From contig NC_037638.1 in NCBI RefSeq assembly GCF_003254395.2, forward strand, positions 12,359,086 through 12,423,085: DNA of 64,000 nt, given 5' to 3'. Position 1 is the stretch's first letter, and each line of letters opens with the position of its first letter. Below, in pieces: positions 25,801 to 36,257 of this stretch. A program made the translations under genes and the position numbers. The notes beneath the pieces are model-generated. The model worked only from the letters and a program-made list of their open reading frames with translations, made no database searches and was not told the origin of the DNA. Origin of the DNA: Apis mellifera. Taxonomy: Eukaryota > Arthropoda > Insecta > Hymenoptera > Apidae.

Positions 25801-25981
25801 GATACGAGAAGCAGCTCGTCAAGAAGGAAAATGCACTCCGTGTGCGGAACCACCTCCTTGTCCACCTTGTTGCGGTGCTGCCACGCCGAAAAAGTTTTCC
25901 GATCTGATCACTAAAGAAACCGTGAAAAAATGTGGATGTCCTGTGAAGGATTATAGTTGCAACTGTTGTAAATCTAAATGA
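22838..25981 (+). CDS. Cysteine-rich MAP10 N-terminal-like protein, paralogue of the upstream gene, 344 residues
   Basis: Three exons join in frame: 22838-22954, 23423-24078 and 25720-25981 (117+656+262 nt), from MADEQELFLIEFLVD to a TGA. Residues 5-190 carry the same domain as the upstream intronless gene: LFLIEFLVDKVKIP, then TCVSFQILSLPP, GKSCLFALPSIV (about 70-82), LPDVMLIGSYQI (about 104-115), YIRASCFGKKIITQFQ and PYLFKGAD. GKSCLF plus the LLGS-like strand is the pattern I associate with DUF4497/MAP10 N-terminal domains. The C-terminal third is unusually cysteine-rich in CxC, CC and CPPCC patterns (CTPCAEPPPCPPCC, CGCPVKDYSCNCC), suggestive of metal binding or disulphides; this is inference. 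AATAAA at 26231-26236 is a likely poly(A) signal. The exon 3 frame was chosen because phase and cysteine pattern agree; another frame is also open for a while. Confidence 0.8.
24547..24800. repeat. Diverged direct duplication, about 130-bp period, in an intron
   Basis: Two copies start at about 24547 and 24679. Both contain TTTTTTCAACTTTC followed by ATT..TAATA..ATTAT and AGAGTAG, and further on a related ACTGGTCACCATATT / ACTAGGTGATTGCCATATT stretch. They lie within the intron 24079-25719. Confidence 0.55.
25361..25394 (-). mobile_element. Possible Tc1/mariner-type terminal repeat remnant
   Basis: On the minus strand the segment reads TACAGTAACTCGC followed by AAAAATATTTAGACACTTACA. It has the general shape of Tc1/mariner ends: TA target, CAGT start, then an AAAAATATTTxGACAC motif. 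No matching second end or transposase frame was found in the surrounding intron, so this is at best a fragment. Confidence 0.3.
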
Positions 25982-26928
25982 AAGAAGATAATTTTCAAGG
26001 AAAATGCGTAACAAGTAAGTAGTTATTTCTAACTTGAGTAAATAATGATTGTTATCTAATCTGGTGACTTTTTTTTTTCAATTTTGACAATATCGATATT
26101 GAAATATTTGCTGAACCAATGATTTTTAAGTATATATACATGTTAATATATTTTTCTATAGAAAATATCGAGTTGCATCGATCGATATATTAAAAAATAT
26201 ACGTATAATTCCATTTTAAAAGAATGACTAAATAAAATTAACCTTTATATGATCTTTACTCACCCATTCATGAAAAAAATTAATACATTCAAATTATATT
26301 TTAGCATTTCTTTCAATCAAATGCAATTCTATTCCGCTAGAATGATAATATGAAAATGTCAGCAATGGAATATAATTAAATTTGAATTGAATTGTTGTGT
26401 TTCGCAACGCGATAAAAGTCGTTCTAGTGTATTATTTATTCTACATTTTGAATTCGAAAGATCGACAGGTTTGGATCGGCATCACTAAATAATTTATATT
26501 AATTTTTTTTGTATTTCGAAAAATAAAATTATTCCTTTCGATTAATAAACCTTTTTCTAATATTAAAAACTGCAAAAAAAAACTAGAGAGATATTGTCAA
26601 AATTAAAAGAAGTTGGGAAACTAGAATACAATTTATTTTTATTTATGAACGATACAATAAATCGTAATAATTTTAATAAATGAAGAATTTTATATTATAC
26701 AATACACACGTATTTTAAGAACAAAATAGAATGAAAATAATTCACGAAAGAATTTAAGGGAAAAATTTTAAGATAAGCGTTCGTAGAATTTCTCATAAAA
26801 ACTTCGTTTAAATAAAATTATCTTTCGATAAATCGTCGCTCTCTTTTTCTCGATATTTGACCATGTTCATTTCGTATATCCAACCATAATTCCAACCATA
26901 CTTCCAACCACAAAATTTTCCGTTAACA
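25982..26928. other. 3' UTR and intergenic spacer
   Basis: A+T-rich, with the likely poly(A) signal of the upstream gene at 26231-26236. No further coding sequence is seen. Confidence 0.6.
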
Positions 26929-28342
26929 TGATAAGCTCAACAGAAATACACAACGAAAATCAAAAAATACTACACATTGTCTCAGTAATTAAACAAGATT
27001 TCTTTTAAATAATAATTAATATCGACTGGTCATAGGTGACTTTATAACTTTACGTTTAATTATATAATTTTATTTTCTTTTTTTTTTTACTTGAGATAAA
27101 AACTATTAACCGCATTTATCATCACGTAAGATATATAAATCAAAATTTAACATTTCAAAAATTCTTGATACATTATCAACAATCGTTATAATTTATTATT
27201 AATAATAAATTCTCGTCAAAAATGATCACTCGAGCTTCGAGATTATATTGGCGTACATAAAAAAAAAAAAAAAGAAAACAATCCAATTTTATCCATTAAC
27301 GTTTCCTTTTTTTAATTTTTCAGTTAATCAACCCGTATCACGCATTAATTAAGATTCTCATTGAAAACATACTAATAACTCTTCAATTGGAGGCGATATT
27401 TCTACACGTTCTCCTCGATCCGGATAGAAAAACGAGGCGGATAAAACCGGCAATTAAAGGGGAAACTTTCTCGCAATTAAAACGGCCGGAAGAGGTGATC
27501 GGTGAACCGTGTTGGGAAAGGATAGACGTGAGGAATGGGGAAAACGCGAAGACAATGGAGCGGGGAGATGAGAAAAAGAAGCGCAAGTCGAAGAAAGTTG
27601 CGAAAGAATTGGAAAGAAAGAAGAAGATCCGGGAGGAGAGGGAGAAGCGCGAGGAGGAGGAGGAGAAGGAGCGTTTACGCAAATGGGAGGAGTGTTGGGA
27701 GAGGAAGTTTCAGGCCCAGGAGGAGCGCGATCACGCGGAATGCTGCGTGGATAAAGGTTTCTGCCTTAAACCGAGGACGCAGTCGAATATTTGGATCAAT
27801 ATTACTCAGGACAGATCGCTCCAAGAAATACATATGGCCATCAAGTAAGATTAATTTTTATTCCCTTCCTGTAAATAAACGAACAAGAATAGTAGAGAAA
27901 CGGCATTTATTCGTGTTCGTTTAAAAGAACTCATTTGATCACAAAAGATCATCTGTTCGTAAAAATTAAAATAACTCGATACATCAGTTATCATTGCAAC
28001 TCTTCGATTTGTTTAATAATAATCGATCGATCATTCGTGGAGAATTTAAAGATGTGTACAAATGATAAAGGATAAGCTGGTTTTTTTAATTTGATTTTTG
28101 TTTTTGAAAGGAAGAATACAAGAATGAATTGCAACGTAAAATCGACATTTTAACGAAACGAAGTAAATGTTAATATATGCAGACACGTGCCGGTTCCAAA
28201 ACCAAAGCCTCCGCCTCTGCCGCCTTTGCAAAAGCCAACGGTCCCAATTTCCCAACCGGTGGAGAAAATCGTCGCGGTAAAGGAAAAAGAAACGAAAAAA
28301 GTCGAGAAGGAAATAAGCACGGAAAAGAAGAAGAAGAAATGA
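26929..28342 (+). CDS. Short lysine/glutamate-rich coiled-coil protein, about 245 residues, start uncertain
   Basis: Proposed exons 26929-26985, 27324-27844 and 28183-28342 (57+521+160 nt) join in frame. The middle exon is secure: an acceptor TTTTTCAG at 27323, a long open frame and a donor at 27845. It encodes a hydrophobic start (ALIKILIENILITLQ) then ETFSQLKRPEE, then a highly charged stretch from about residue 95 of K/E/R repeats (KKIREEREKREEE) that should form a long helix. The last exon encodes a proline-rich PVPKPKPPPLPPLQKP segment and ends in a lysine run, much like the C-terminus of the intronless gene upstream. Another frame in that exon is open but lacks this character. The first exon is only a candidate; if wrong, translation could begin at the in-frame ATG at 27554. 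No family recognised. AATAAA at 28653-28658. Confidence 0.6.
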
Positions 28343-29039
28343 TGAAGTTCGAGTTCATTCGGTGAATGATTCGATCCACTTCTTTTTCACTCTTCTCCTT
28401 TATTTCTTCCTTTTTTTAATTCCTTTTTCTATTCCCTTTATTAGGCAGTTTTTTCCTTTCTGCTCGTCGAGATATTTATAAAAATACATCGGGATCCACG
28501 ACAACGACGTCACGACACGTTATTTTCGTCGTGTTCGGGGTACAGTTCGGCGAAGTACAGAAATGGAAATAGTGGAGAAACATAAAAGAAAGAGTGGGAT
28601 GTTCTCTCCTGTTTTCCTCCCAGTTTTCATTCTCTTTTAATCTAAATGTCACAATAAAATAATGTAACAAAAACAGCAATGAAAATGAAACGAATTTCTT
28701 CGATACTGTTTAACAACATAAAAACCGATTACATATACGTATAATAGAAAATAAAATTACCAAACGAATAAATCTAACAAATTATTATTTAAAAAAAAAT
28801 TATTTTTCGCAATACTTTCCTCTATCCTAAGAAATGGCAAATATTTTAACAACCTCGCGACTCCATATATATCTCCAATATAATAAAACTGACTGTTTGC
28901 GAGCACCGTTCATAATACAATAAACGTGAAAAGGAAAGAAAGTTGCATTAAAATAAGAGAAAACTCGATACCGATTTGACCGACACCGAATATTCCTTCG
29001 AATAGGAGGAAACGAATAATCATCGGCTGCGAAAAAATT

Positions 29040-29680
29040 GCACGCGCGAGAAGTTATTCCTATCCCGCGAAGGGAGAAGGGAAGAGAGAGGAAGGCGGGT
29101 GACAAAAGGTGACGGAAGGAAGGAAGGAAGGAAGGAAGGAACGAAGGGTGAACGTGAGAGAGGAGGGATCACTGGTGAGATGATGAGAGCACAGCACTGC
29201 GCGTGCTCTCTCTCTCTTTCCTCCGCCACCCCCGGTGCCCACCACCGAACGGCCGGGGTTGTAAGCCGATATTGTCGGGCAAGCGCATTGGGAACCGGCG
29301 ACACCAGCCGGTTGGGAACGAAGATAACAATAAAAGAGCACAAGTATATAATCGCGCCTAAACGCACGCGTTTAACCTCGGCGGCCTGGCTGGCTGGCTG
29401 GCTGGCGTCGCCTGTCCAAATGTAAGCACGATGAGAGGGAGAGAAACGTGAAAGTGACGACGCTCGAAAGTGAATAAAGAACGGGGGATTAAACCTAGCC
29501 TCGATTAAACCTACCACTAGCTAGGATCCCTCCCCCCAGGTGGTGGTGGTGATCGAAATCCGGGCGAGAGAGAGAGTGAGAGAGGGAGAGAGAGAAAGAG
29601 AGAATATTTCTTCGGGGATTAATTCGATTCTGTTTCGCTGTTTTCCTGTTTCTTTGTCTCCTTACCGTTTCGAAAGGATC
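29040..29680 (+). promoter_or_regulatory. G+C-rich promoter / 5' UTR of the tamalin-like gene
   Basis: The G+C content rises sharply over about 600 bp before the ATG at 29681. Seen here: an (AAGG)n tract at about 29113-29140, a (CTGG)n tract at 29386-29406, and a GA-rich (GAGA) tract at about 29563-29602 just upstream of the start. GAGA and CTGG tracts are common in arthropod core-promoter regions. The region from 28343 to 29040 has 3' UTR and spacer only. Confidence 0.55.
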
Positions 29681-31638
29681 ATGAACAACTCGCCGCAGAA
29701 TACGGAGGTGGCCGGGCAACAACACCGTGCCGGCGTTGAGAACAGCGACGAGGAGGAATGGAGTGGTGTCGTGGAATGTGTAATGTTATTACATCGACTC
29801 GTGTATCGAAAGAATGATTTTTATTTGCTGAAACAGCCTTCCTCGAGCAGTTTCTTGTTGCCCATTTCGAGTTGTTTTTCGTGGTCAAGGAAATTCTGTG
29901 GATTGCACAACGTGTGTTGAATCTTATTATCTGATTCTTATTTTTTTTGTTATTGTTATTGTTGTTGTTACCGTTTGTTGTTTGTAACCAGTTTTTCTTT
30001 TTTGCGTTTCATGTTCACGGTAGATTTTTTTATTTTATTTTATTATTGATCCCGATTTAATTTATCGCGCAAGTAATTTTCCTCAAAAAATGCAAATGTT
30101 GTATACATGTTTTTTGGGTTACGTTAATTTCGTTGCAACGCTATATCATAGGGTGTAGATGATTTTTAATTTGTTTAGTTTACAAGTTAGTAGGAGTAAT
30201 GCGATGTTAGAGAATGATAATAGAAGCTTCTTCGTTTTCCGTTTCATCACGCTTACTTACCATCGTACTTTTTTCTAGGCTGTGCTAGAAAGATCAAAGT
30301 CGGATCGAGTGGCACGAACGGATGAGGACAGACGTCGTCGTACCATTATCGTCGAGAAGAAAAATGGCACATACGGTTTCACGTTACAGGTATATCTCTC
30401 CATATCGTATGCAATAACATCTGCTTGTACCTTCTTTAATATTAATATTCTCTGATTTTTTTTTTTTTCATAAAAATAGCGTAGTAATTGTTGTAAACTT
30501 TGATTTAAAATTATCAATTGAAATTGGACAGAGTTATGGGATACATTACAAGCGAGAGCAGGAAATCGAGATGGTCACGTATGTTGATTACGTGGAATAC
30601 GATGGACCAGCGTTCAAAGCAGGTATGCGAGAGGGTGACGTGATACTTTCGATAAACGGCCACGAAATGGACAGGGCGGATCATAAGACATTAGTCAATT
30701 TCATAAAAAACTGTGATACTAGAATGCGAATGGTTGTATCTTTCGAAGATTGTGTAAGAAAAGTAAATATCGAGAATGGTCAACGACCGATAACCGTTTT
30801 GAGTTTATCGTTTTAGATTTGAGTGTTGCAAATACCGATTATTTTTCTCCCAGGTGGAATTGCATATGCGTTATATCGAGCTGCAACGCGCTCTACAATC
30901 ACGCCTCGGCGAGCTGGAAAGGCTCTGCGAGAGGGAACGATCTATTCTCATGGGCCGATGGAAAACCCATTCACTGCCAGCCCGTAAAAGAACGCCTAAT
31001 AGTGTAATTACCAGTAACGCTAATCAGCCATCGCCATCGTCGAGTTTCAACTCTTCTACAATACAATGCTGTCGACCGGCCACATCCACGGAACACTTGT
31101 TATTTTACAATGTGGTACATTGAAAAACGTCGTTTATATATCTTTAGATTATTTAGATTTTGGAAAAAAAAATAAATAAATAAATAACGGGTGGTTTTTA
31201 TAGTTTCCAGATGGACGACCATGTCTAGTTCCTCGGAACACCGCTTGCCTAGTAACGGTAGGTCCTCCCCGTTCACGAAGCGATCATCATCATTTTCTGT
31301 CGAAGATGTCGAGCGAGTCAGGAATGACTGTTTCGTCGCGACATAGTTATCATCAAGCAAACGGGATGAATAGCACACCGGCCAAATCGAAATCGCACAA
31401 ATCTTGTCAACAACAGCAACAACAACAATCTGGTGAAAATCCACTTCCTCTTCACCCACCTCCGCAAAATAGTTTATGCGTTGCTTGTATTTCGAGCGCC
31501 AGTCGTCGTAGAGAACAATCAGATAGCGGCAGTTTAGACGCGTACGATTTAGCCAGTCCATGCTGTGATCCTAATTGTGTACCTAGTCGTAGACGTCGAG
31601 AAAAACAAAGGAGGGCGAAGAACGAACAAAATCATCAT

Positions 31639-31670
<32 letters not shown>

Positions 31671-32376
31671 GCAGCAGCAACAACAACAACAACAAGTGCA
31701 GCATCATCACGTACAATCGAGTCAGACGCAACAGCAACAGCAGCATGGTACACACAACTGCTCGCGCACATCAGGACATAGTTTACATTCTGTTACCAGC
31801 AGCGATATTTCGACCGCAGCTGAAAGCGTAGCCTCTTGCTCAACGAGCCTAAGCACGGATACTCTCTATTGGGATCCAAACGTACATCAACGACCACCAC
31901 CGTGCCTTCAGTATGCCAAACCAAAATCCTGGGACAATCTGACTACCAAGGCGTTCGGTGGTTACGGTTTCGGATATGGTTATTTGGATACGGCTACTAT
32001 AAAGACGCATAGCGCGGAAAGGCCGGGAAAGAATGCGCATGGACGAGCGAAAACGCCAACTGGTACCGTTCAAAGACGAACAAGTAGTGGTACTACGTAT
32101 TCGGGCAATTCTAGCAGACACTTTCAGCCAACTAAATCTACCGAAAGTTTGTTAATACCGCCGCCGTATCAGGGCGAGTTGGACGCCAGTTTGAGCTGTG
32201 AATGTTTAGATGGGCCAGCTCCACGATGTATGCCGGTTATTCAAGTGGAGAAACATAATCGACAAGAGGAAGGTGGATATATTATTAGTACGCACACTCA
32301 AATTCGACATCGTCGATCTAGCCATTCGGATGGGAAATTAAGGGCACTAAATAATTCTGAAATGACGCGTCTGTAA
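29681..32376 (+). CDS. Tamalin/GRASP-like PDZ scaffold protein, 624 residues
   Basis: Five exons join in frame: 29681-29779, 30279-30389, 30532-30762, 30854-31114 and 31204-32376. The protein starts with an acidic N-terminus (NSDEEEWSG). A PDZ domain spans about 55-143 with carboxylate-binding loop YGFTL (65-69), then EMVTYVDYVEYDGPA and REGDVILSINGHEM. An adjoining helix (ELHMRYIELQRALQSRLGEL) matches the tamalin/CYTIP (cytohesin-interacting) family, which scaffolds receptors and Arf exchange factors at membranes and synapses. The C-terminal half is low complexity, with a short polyQ at about 303, a long polyQ at about 380-398 and a His-rich patch. The last residues EMTRL form a class I PDZ ligand, as in vertebrate tamalin. 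The exon 4 donor could be three bases earlier (one residue fewer). Much longer than vertebrate tamalin (about 395). Confidence 0.88.
31634..31696 (+). repeat. CAG/CAA repeat coding for polyglutamine
   Basis: A mixed CAG and CAA run codes for about 18-20 consecutive glutamines, followed by V-Q-H-H-H-V and a shorter Q run. The CAA interruptions mark it as fairly stable; a smaller CAA/CAG run occurs at about 31408-31428. Confidence 0.9.
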
Positions 32377-32406
32377 AATCATTCTTTTCATTGAAAATTG
32401 TATTCT

Positions 32407-32412
32407 AATAAA
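32407..32412 (+). terminator. Poly(A) signal of the tamalin-like gene
   Basis: AATAAA, 31 bp past the TAA. The following 0.8 kb to 33217 shows no coding sequence. Confidence 0.5.
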
Positions 32413-33217
32413 GATACTCGTATAATTATTATTATATGTATCAAGTTCTGGATGACGACGACGTATATCGTATATCGGACTTGTTCGCATTTAAATCTTT
32501 ATATTCAGCTTTATATCGTGACATTATTATATTCTCATCGAAACGATAAAGGAACGGACCATCGTTTTTTGAAACTTTTTGGGACATATACGATTCGTTA
32601 TAATTTTGGTTAAGTAAATTATCATTTGACCAACGAATGGTTTTTTACTAATATTTCAGGACAATATGATAAAGGATAATAGATATATAAATGTTCATGG
32701 CGCTTTTTAAATCTTTTTTAAATTTTTATCGATAGTTGATTATATGATTGGTTAAAAACAGTTGTAAACTGTGAAAAACGTTAATAGTATTATTATCGTT
32801 ATCACGAAATTAATAAATTATCAAAGCATATTATTTCGAATTTGATATTATTCTATAATTCCATGAAACAGCAACATATATAATCCCAAAATAAACATAT
32901 TTGAATTTTTAGATTTTTAAATATTATGTAATATCAAATATATTTTAAATTAGGTTAAAAAATTTTTATTTTTATTTTTTTTTAACATTCTCTCTTCTAC
33001 TTAATATAAATATTAATTTGTGATTGAAATCAATTTGCGTAAAAATTCCTATTTTTTCCTTCCTACCAACCAAATAAGATTAATGTACTAGTAAATTTTA
33101 CTAGATAAATCTTACTTTCCAATCTATGTAGAATATGCGTTTATGCCTATATATAATACTATTTAGTGATATTCTTAAGTTAGGTTATATTTTCAAATAT
33201 TAACGGGACACAATATA

Positions 33218-33894
33218 ATGTCTAGGAAAAAACATAATGTTTCATATATTAAACCGAATGAACCAAAATTTTTACGCGAATTAAAAGAACAAATCGGATA
33301 TAAGGAAGGACCTACAATCGATACAAAGGTATTATATTTTATTATTATTCATTATACATTAATTATTCAATTTTAAAATTATTAACTTATAATTTAATTA
33401 TGTATTAATAATAATGTATTATAATTAAAAATATTTATCATTAAATCATTAAATATATTATAATAAGTGCTTGTTTATAATCAGCATAAACGATCATTTA
33501 AATGATGTCTTAAAACAGAGAGAAATATTACCACAAGATTCAAATAATGATGAAGAAGAACGTGAAGAAGAGAAACCTGTTGTAGTTGTATTAAATTCTG
33601 AACATTTAACTGCAAAACAAGCAGAGGCATATAAGAAAAAAAAAGAAGAAGGTATAAATTTCATAACTTTTACTTGTAATACTGAATAATAAAAGATAAA
33701 TTATATATCAATATTATATTGTAGAAGAGGCTAATGCTCCTGCAGATTTATCCAAACGAATTATATTTAGGAAAAATAAAATAACAGAAGCAGAATTAGA
33801 AACGGCAAATAAACCAGTAAAAAAGAAAATAAAAAAAACAAAACAAGAAAAAGTTATATTATCTTTCAATGAAAATGATGATGATAATTTATAA
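33218..33894 (+). CDS. KIAA1143-like protein (DUF4604), 137 residues
   Basis: Three exons, 33218-33328, 33519-33651 and 33725-33894 (111+133+170 nt), join in frame. The N-terminus reads MSRKKHNVSYIKPNEPKFL, then GYKEGPTIDTK; the middle part has PVVVVLNSEHLTAKQAEAYK; the end has SKRIIFRK and a lysine-rich stretch before ILSFNE and an acidic tail. This order (V-S-Y-x-K/R-P start, GYxEGPT, VVVL, RIIFRK, SF-acidic end) is the KIAA1143 pattern, usually 140-155 residues. Its molecular role is not established. The acceptor at 33518 was chosen over an earlier AG at 33484 because only the later one keeps the phase. Confidence 0.9.
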
Positions 33895-34194
33895 TACTTA
33901 TGTATATTAAATATTTTTATAATTAAAATATATAAAATATAAGATGAAGTTTATTATATGTATTCTGAAAAATATTTCAAATATATTTTTAATATATATA
34001 TTATAGACTTTGTAATATATAATGATTAATGTAATATAATATAAATATTATTTACAACAAAATTACATAAAATACATTTATGTATTCAACAAAAATTTAT
34101 ATTTAAAATATAAATAATAATGTTAACAAATTAAATATAATCAATTTTATAAATAAAAATATTTCTTTATAAAAGAATTAAAATTATATACTTA

Positions 34195-34197
<3 letters not shown>

Positions 34198-34235
<38 letters not shown>

Positions 34236-34415
34236 TTAAATGATTTTTTCTAATATTATAAAAAATAATTGTAAACAAAATAAAAATTTATAAAAAAATC
34301 ACGTCATTTTGATATATATATATATATATGTATATATTGTGTATATATTATGTATGTATGTATGTATGATGTGTGTGTGTGTGTGTATATATATATATAA
34401 TATATAATATATATT
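34198..34415. repeat. Compound TA / TG / TATG microsatellites
   Basis: A pure TA tract at 34198-34231, then a compound tract at 34312-34415 built from TA, TATG and TG units. No coding sequence from 33895 to 34700. Confidence 0.9.
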
Positions 34416-34729
34416 AAATATAAATAAATATTAATTACATGTACACACACATAAATATATTTTATATAAATAAATTTATAAAAATGATAAAATAATTTTT
34501 TAAATATTCTTACTCGTATCAGGGGTGTCTCATGAAGAAATCTACAGAAAAGGGCGGGGACTTGTTAGTCAACCCTATTACTATACATTGTTGCAATTGC
34601 AGATTGTCCTTATTCTTGAGAGAGCCTCTCATTGGATGTGCACGTGTACCAGATCACGTGACTATATATAACAAACGCTACTGGTCGTTTCGTCCCTTTA
34701 ACATTACACGTACGTCATAAAATTTACGG

Positions 34730-35206
34730 TCACGTGATTATCGTCGCCATCTTGGCAGTTTTCGACGACGAAGGTAAGAAGGATCCGTGACGTCGAACCC
34801 AAATAAACACAAAGTATATGTGAATAATTCTGATATAAAAACGGTGTATATCAAGTGTCGAAGGAGTTGCATGTGTAGCCGAATATTTATCAGTGCTACG
34901 AACGGTCAGTGAATTTAAATAGCGCGGCATTTGCGATGTGTGTGTGTTTTGATTATTAGTCCTCTTTGTGGGGATAATCGCGATCGGCTAGCGACCACCA
35001 CGGCAGCTGTTCGACAGTTGAGCCAGCCCTTATGAAGAGATGGCGGCAGCTTTCTAAATTTCAATGAATCAGTAAACATGAGTGTTTCAGCTTCTGATCG
35101 TAGATAAAAACAAAATATTACTTGTAAAAGAACGCCAAGGGACTTGCGATTGATTTGTTGGATTTTATGATTTGTATAGTTTTGATACCGAATAACACAA
35201 TATAAC
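34730..35206. promoter_or_regulatory. Promoter-like region with two opposed Pho/YY1-type motifs
   Basis: This stretch is less A+T-rich than its surroundings. It carries GCCATCTTGG at 34746-34755 and AGATGGCGGC at 35038-35047, which are opposite orientations of the Pho/YY1 core found near many start sites. It may be an alternative upstream promoter of the MEP-1 gene, or belong to an untranslated exon: GACGACGAAG followed by GTAAGAAG near 34766 looks like a donor. It ends where the hAT-like element begins. Confidence 0.4.
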
Positions 35207-36257
35207 CAGGGCCGTGACAATCCTCTCAATTCCCTTGCGCATTTCCCATACTTTTAACTCCTATCTTTTGTTAAATAGATTTTTTTCAATAGATTGTTTT
35301 ATTTGTTTTGAATGTATGCATTGCTGTTTACATTTCTTTGAAAAGTTGTAATATAAATAGATTATTACCATTATAATATAATTCATTTATGATATATCGA
35401 TTGCCATTAACATACGTAACTTAATTAAATTATATTAAATATTTTAATAACATTTACGAATTGAAAATTGTTTAATGAAATTTATAATATATTTTATTGT
35501 CATTATTTTCATATTTAATTTATCGATCCGATAACGAAATTCGCTAATAACTTATCTCTGAAATTATGTTTAAGCAAAGTATTTATTCTTTGAATCTTGC
35601 ATCATTATTTTGCTTAAGTGCATGATCAGCAATATATGAAGAATTCTGAGAGAAATATTGTATATTAAAATTACAGTAGAATTTTTTAAATAATTAATAT
35701 AAATTATTAAAATTACAGAATTTTTCAAATCAACTAAATAAAATATATATTATATATTAATATTTCTAATTTTGTTTATTTAAGTATAATTAATATAATT
35801 ATATATTTCTTTATTATACTTTTCTTTATTTTAATATGTATAGCATATTAAAATAAAAAATGACTGAGTCATGTTTTTTTTTATATATATTAAATTATTA
35901 AAACATTTAAATAATTCATAATTATTTTATATATTTTAAATATTTTAAATATATTTTTTTTATAAAATAAACAAACGTATTACAGATGGATAGAATCCAG
36001 TTTTATTATTTTATTTTTAAAATAGAGGCAAAGAAATTACTCAATATTTAATTAAATCAATATTATTTCCTTCTTTTTATTATATTATATTAATTTTTGT
36101 TTCAATTAATCCCATTTATACAAAAACAGTTATATAGTGATGAAATAGCGCCGAAATAAAACAGAGATTGTTAAATCTCGTCTATTTTGTGATTCTTTCT
36201 AATTTTATTTCTATTTAACTTTTATAAAAAAGAGCCCATAATTTTGCGACGGCCCTG
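35207..36257. mobile_element. Probable non-autonomous hAT-like DNA transposon, about 1.05 kb
   Basis: The left end reads CAGGGCCGTGACAA. The reverse complement of the right end reads CAGGGCCGTCGCAA (12 of 14 identical), continuing AATTATGGGCTC. CAGGGCCG termini are typical of hAT elements. The neighbouring octamers AATATAAC (left) and GGCATAAC (right) share ATAAC, consistent with a decayed 8-bp target duplication. The interior is A+T-rich and without a transposase frame, so the element is non-autonomous or a remnant. Confidence 0.6.

Noticed and set aside
29020..29517. Several overlapping frames in the G+C-rich island before the tamalin-like gene
   Set aside because: They translate simple repeats (AAGG, CTGG, GA) and have no consistent splice context.
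31549..31755. Antisense poly-leucine frame over the CAG repeat
   Set aside because: A direct shadow of the polyglutamine tract.
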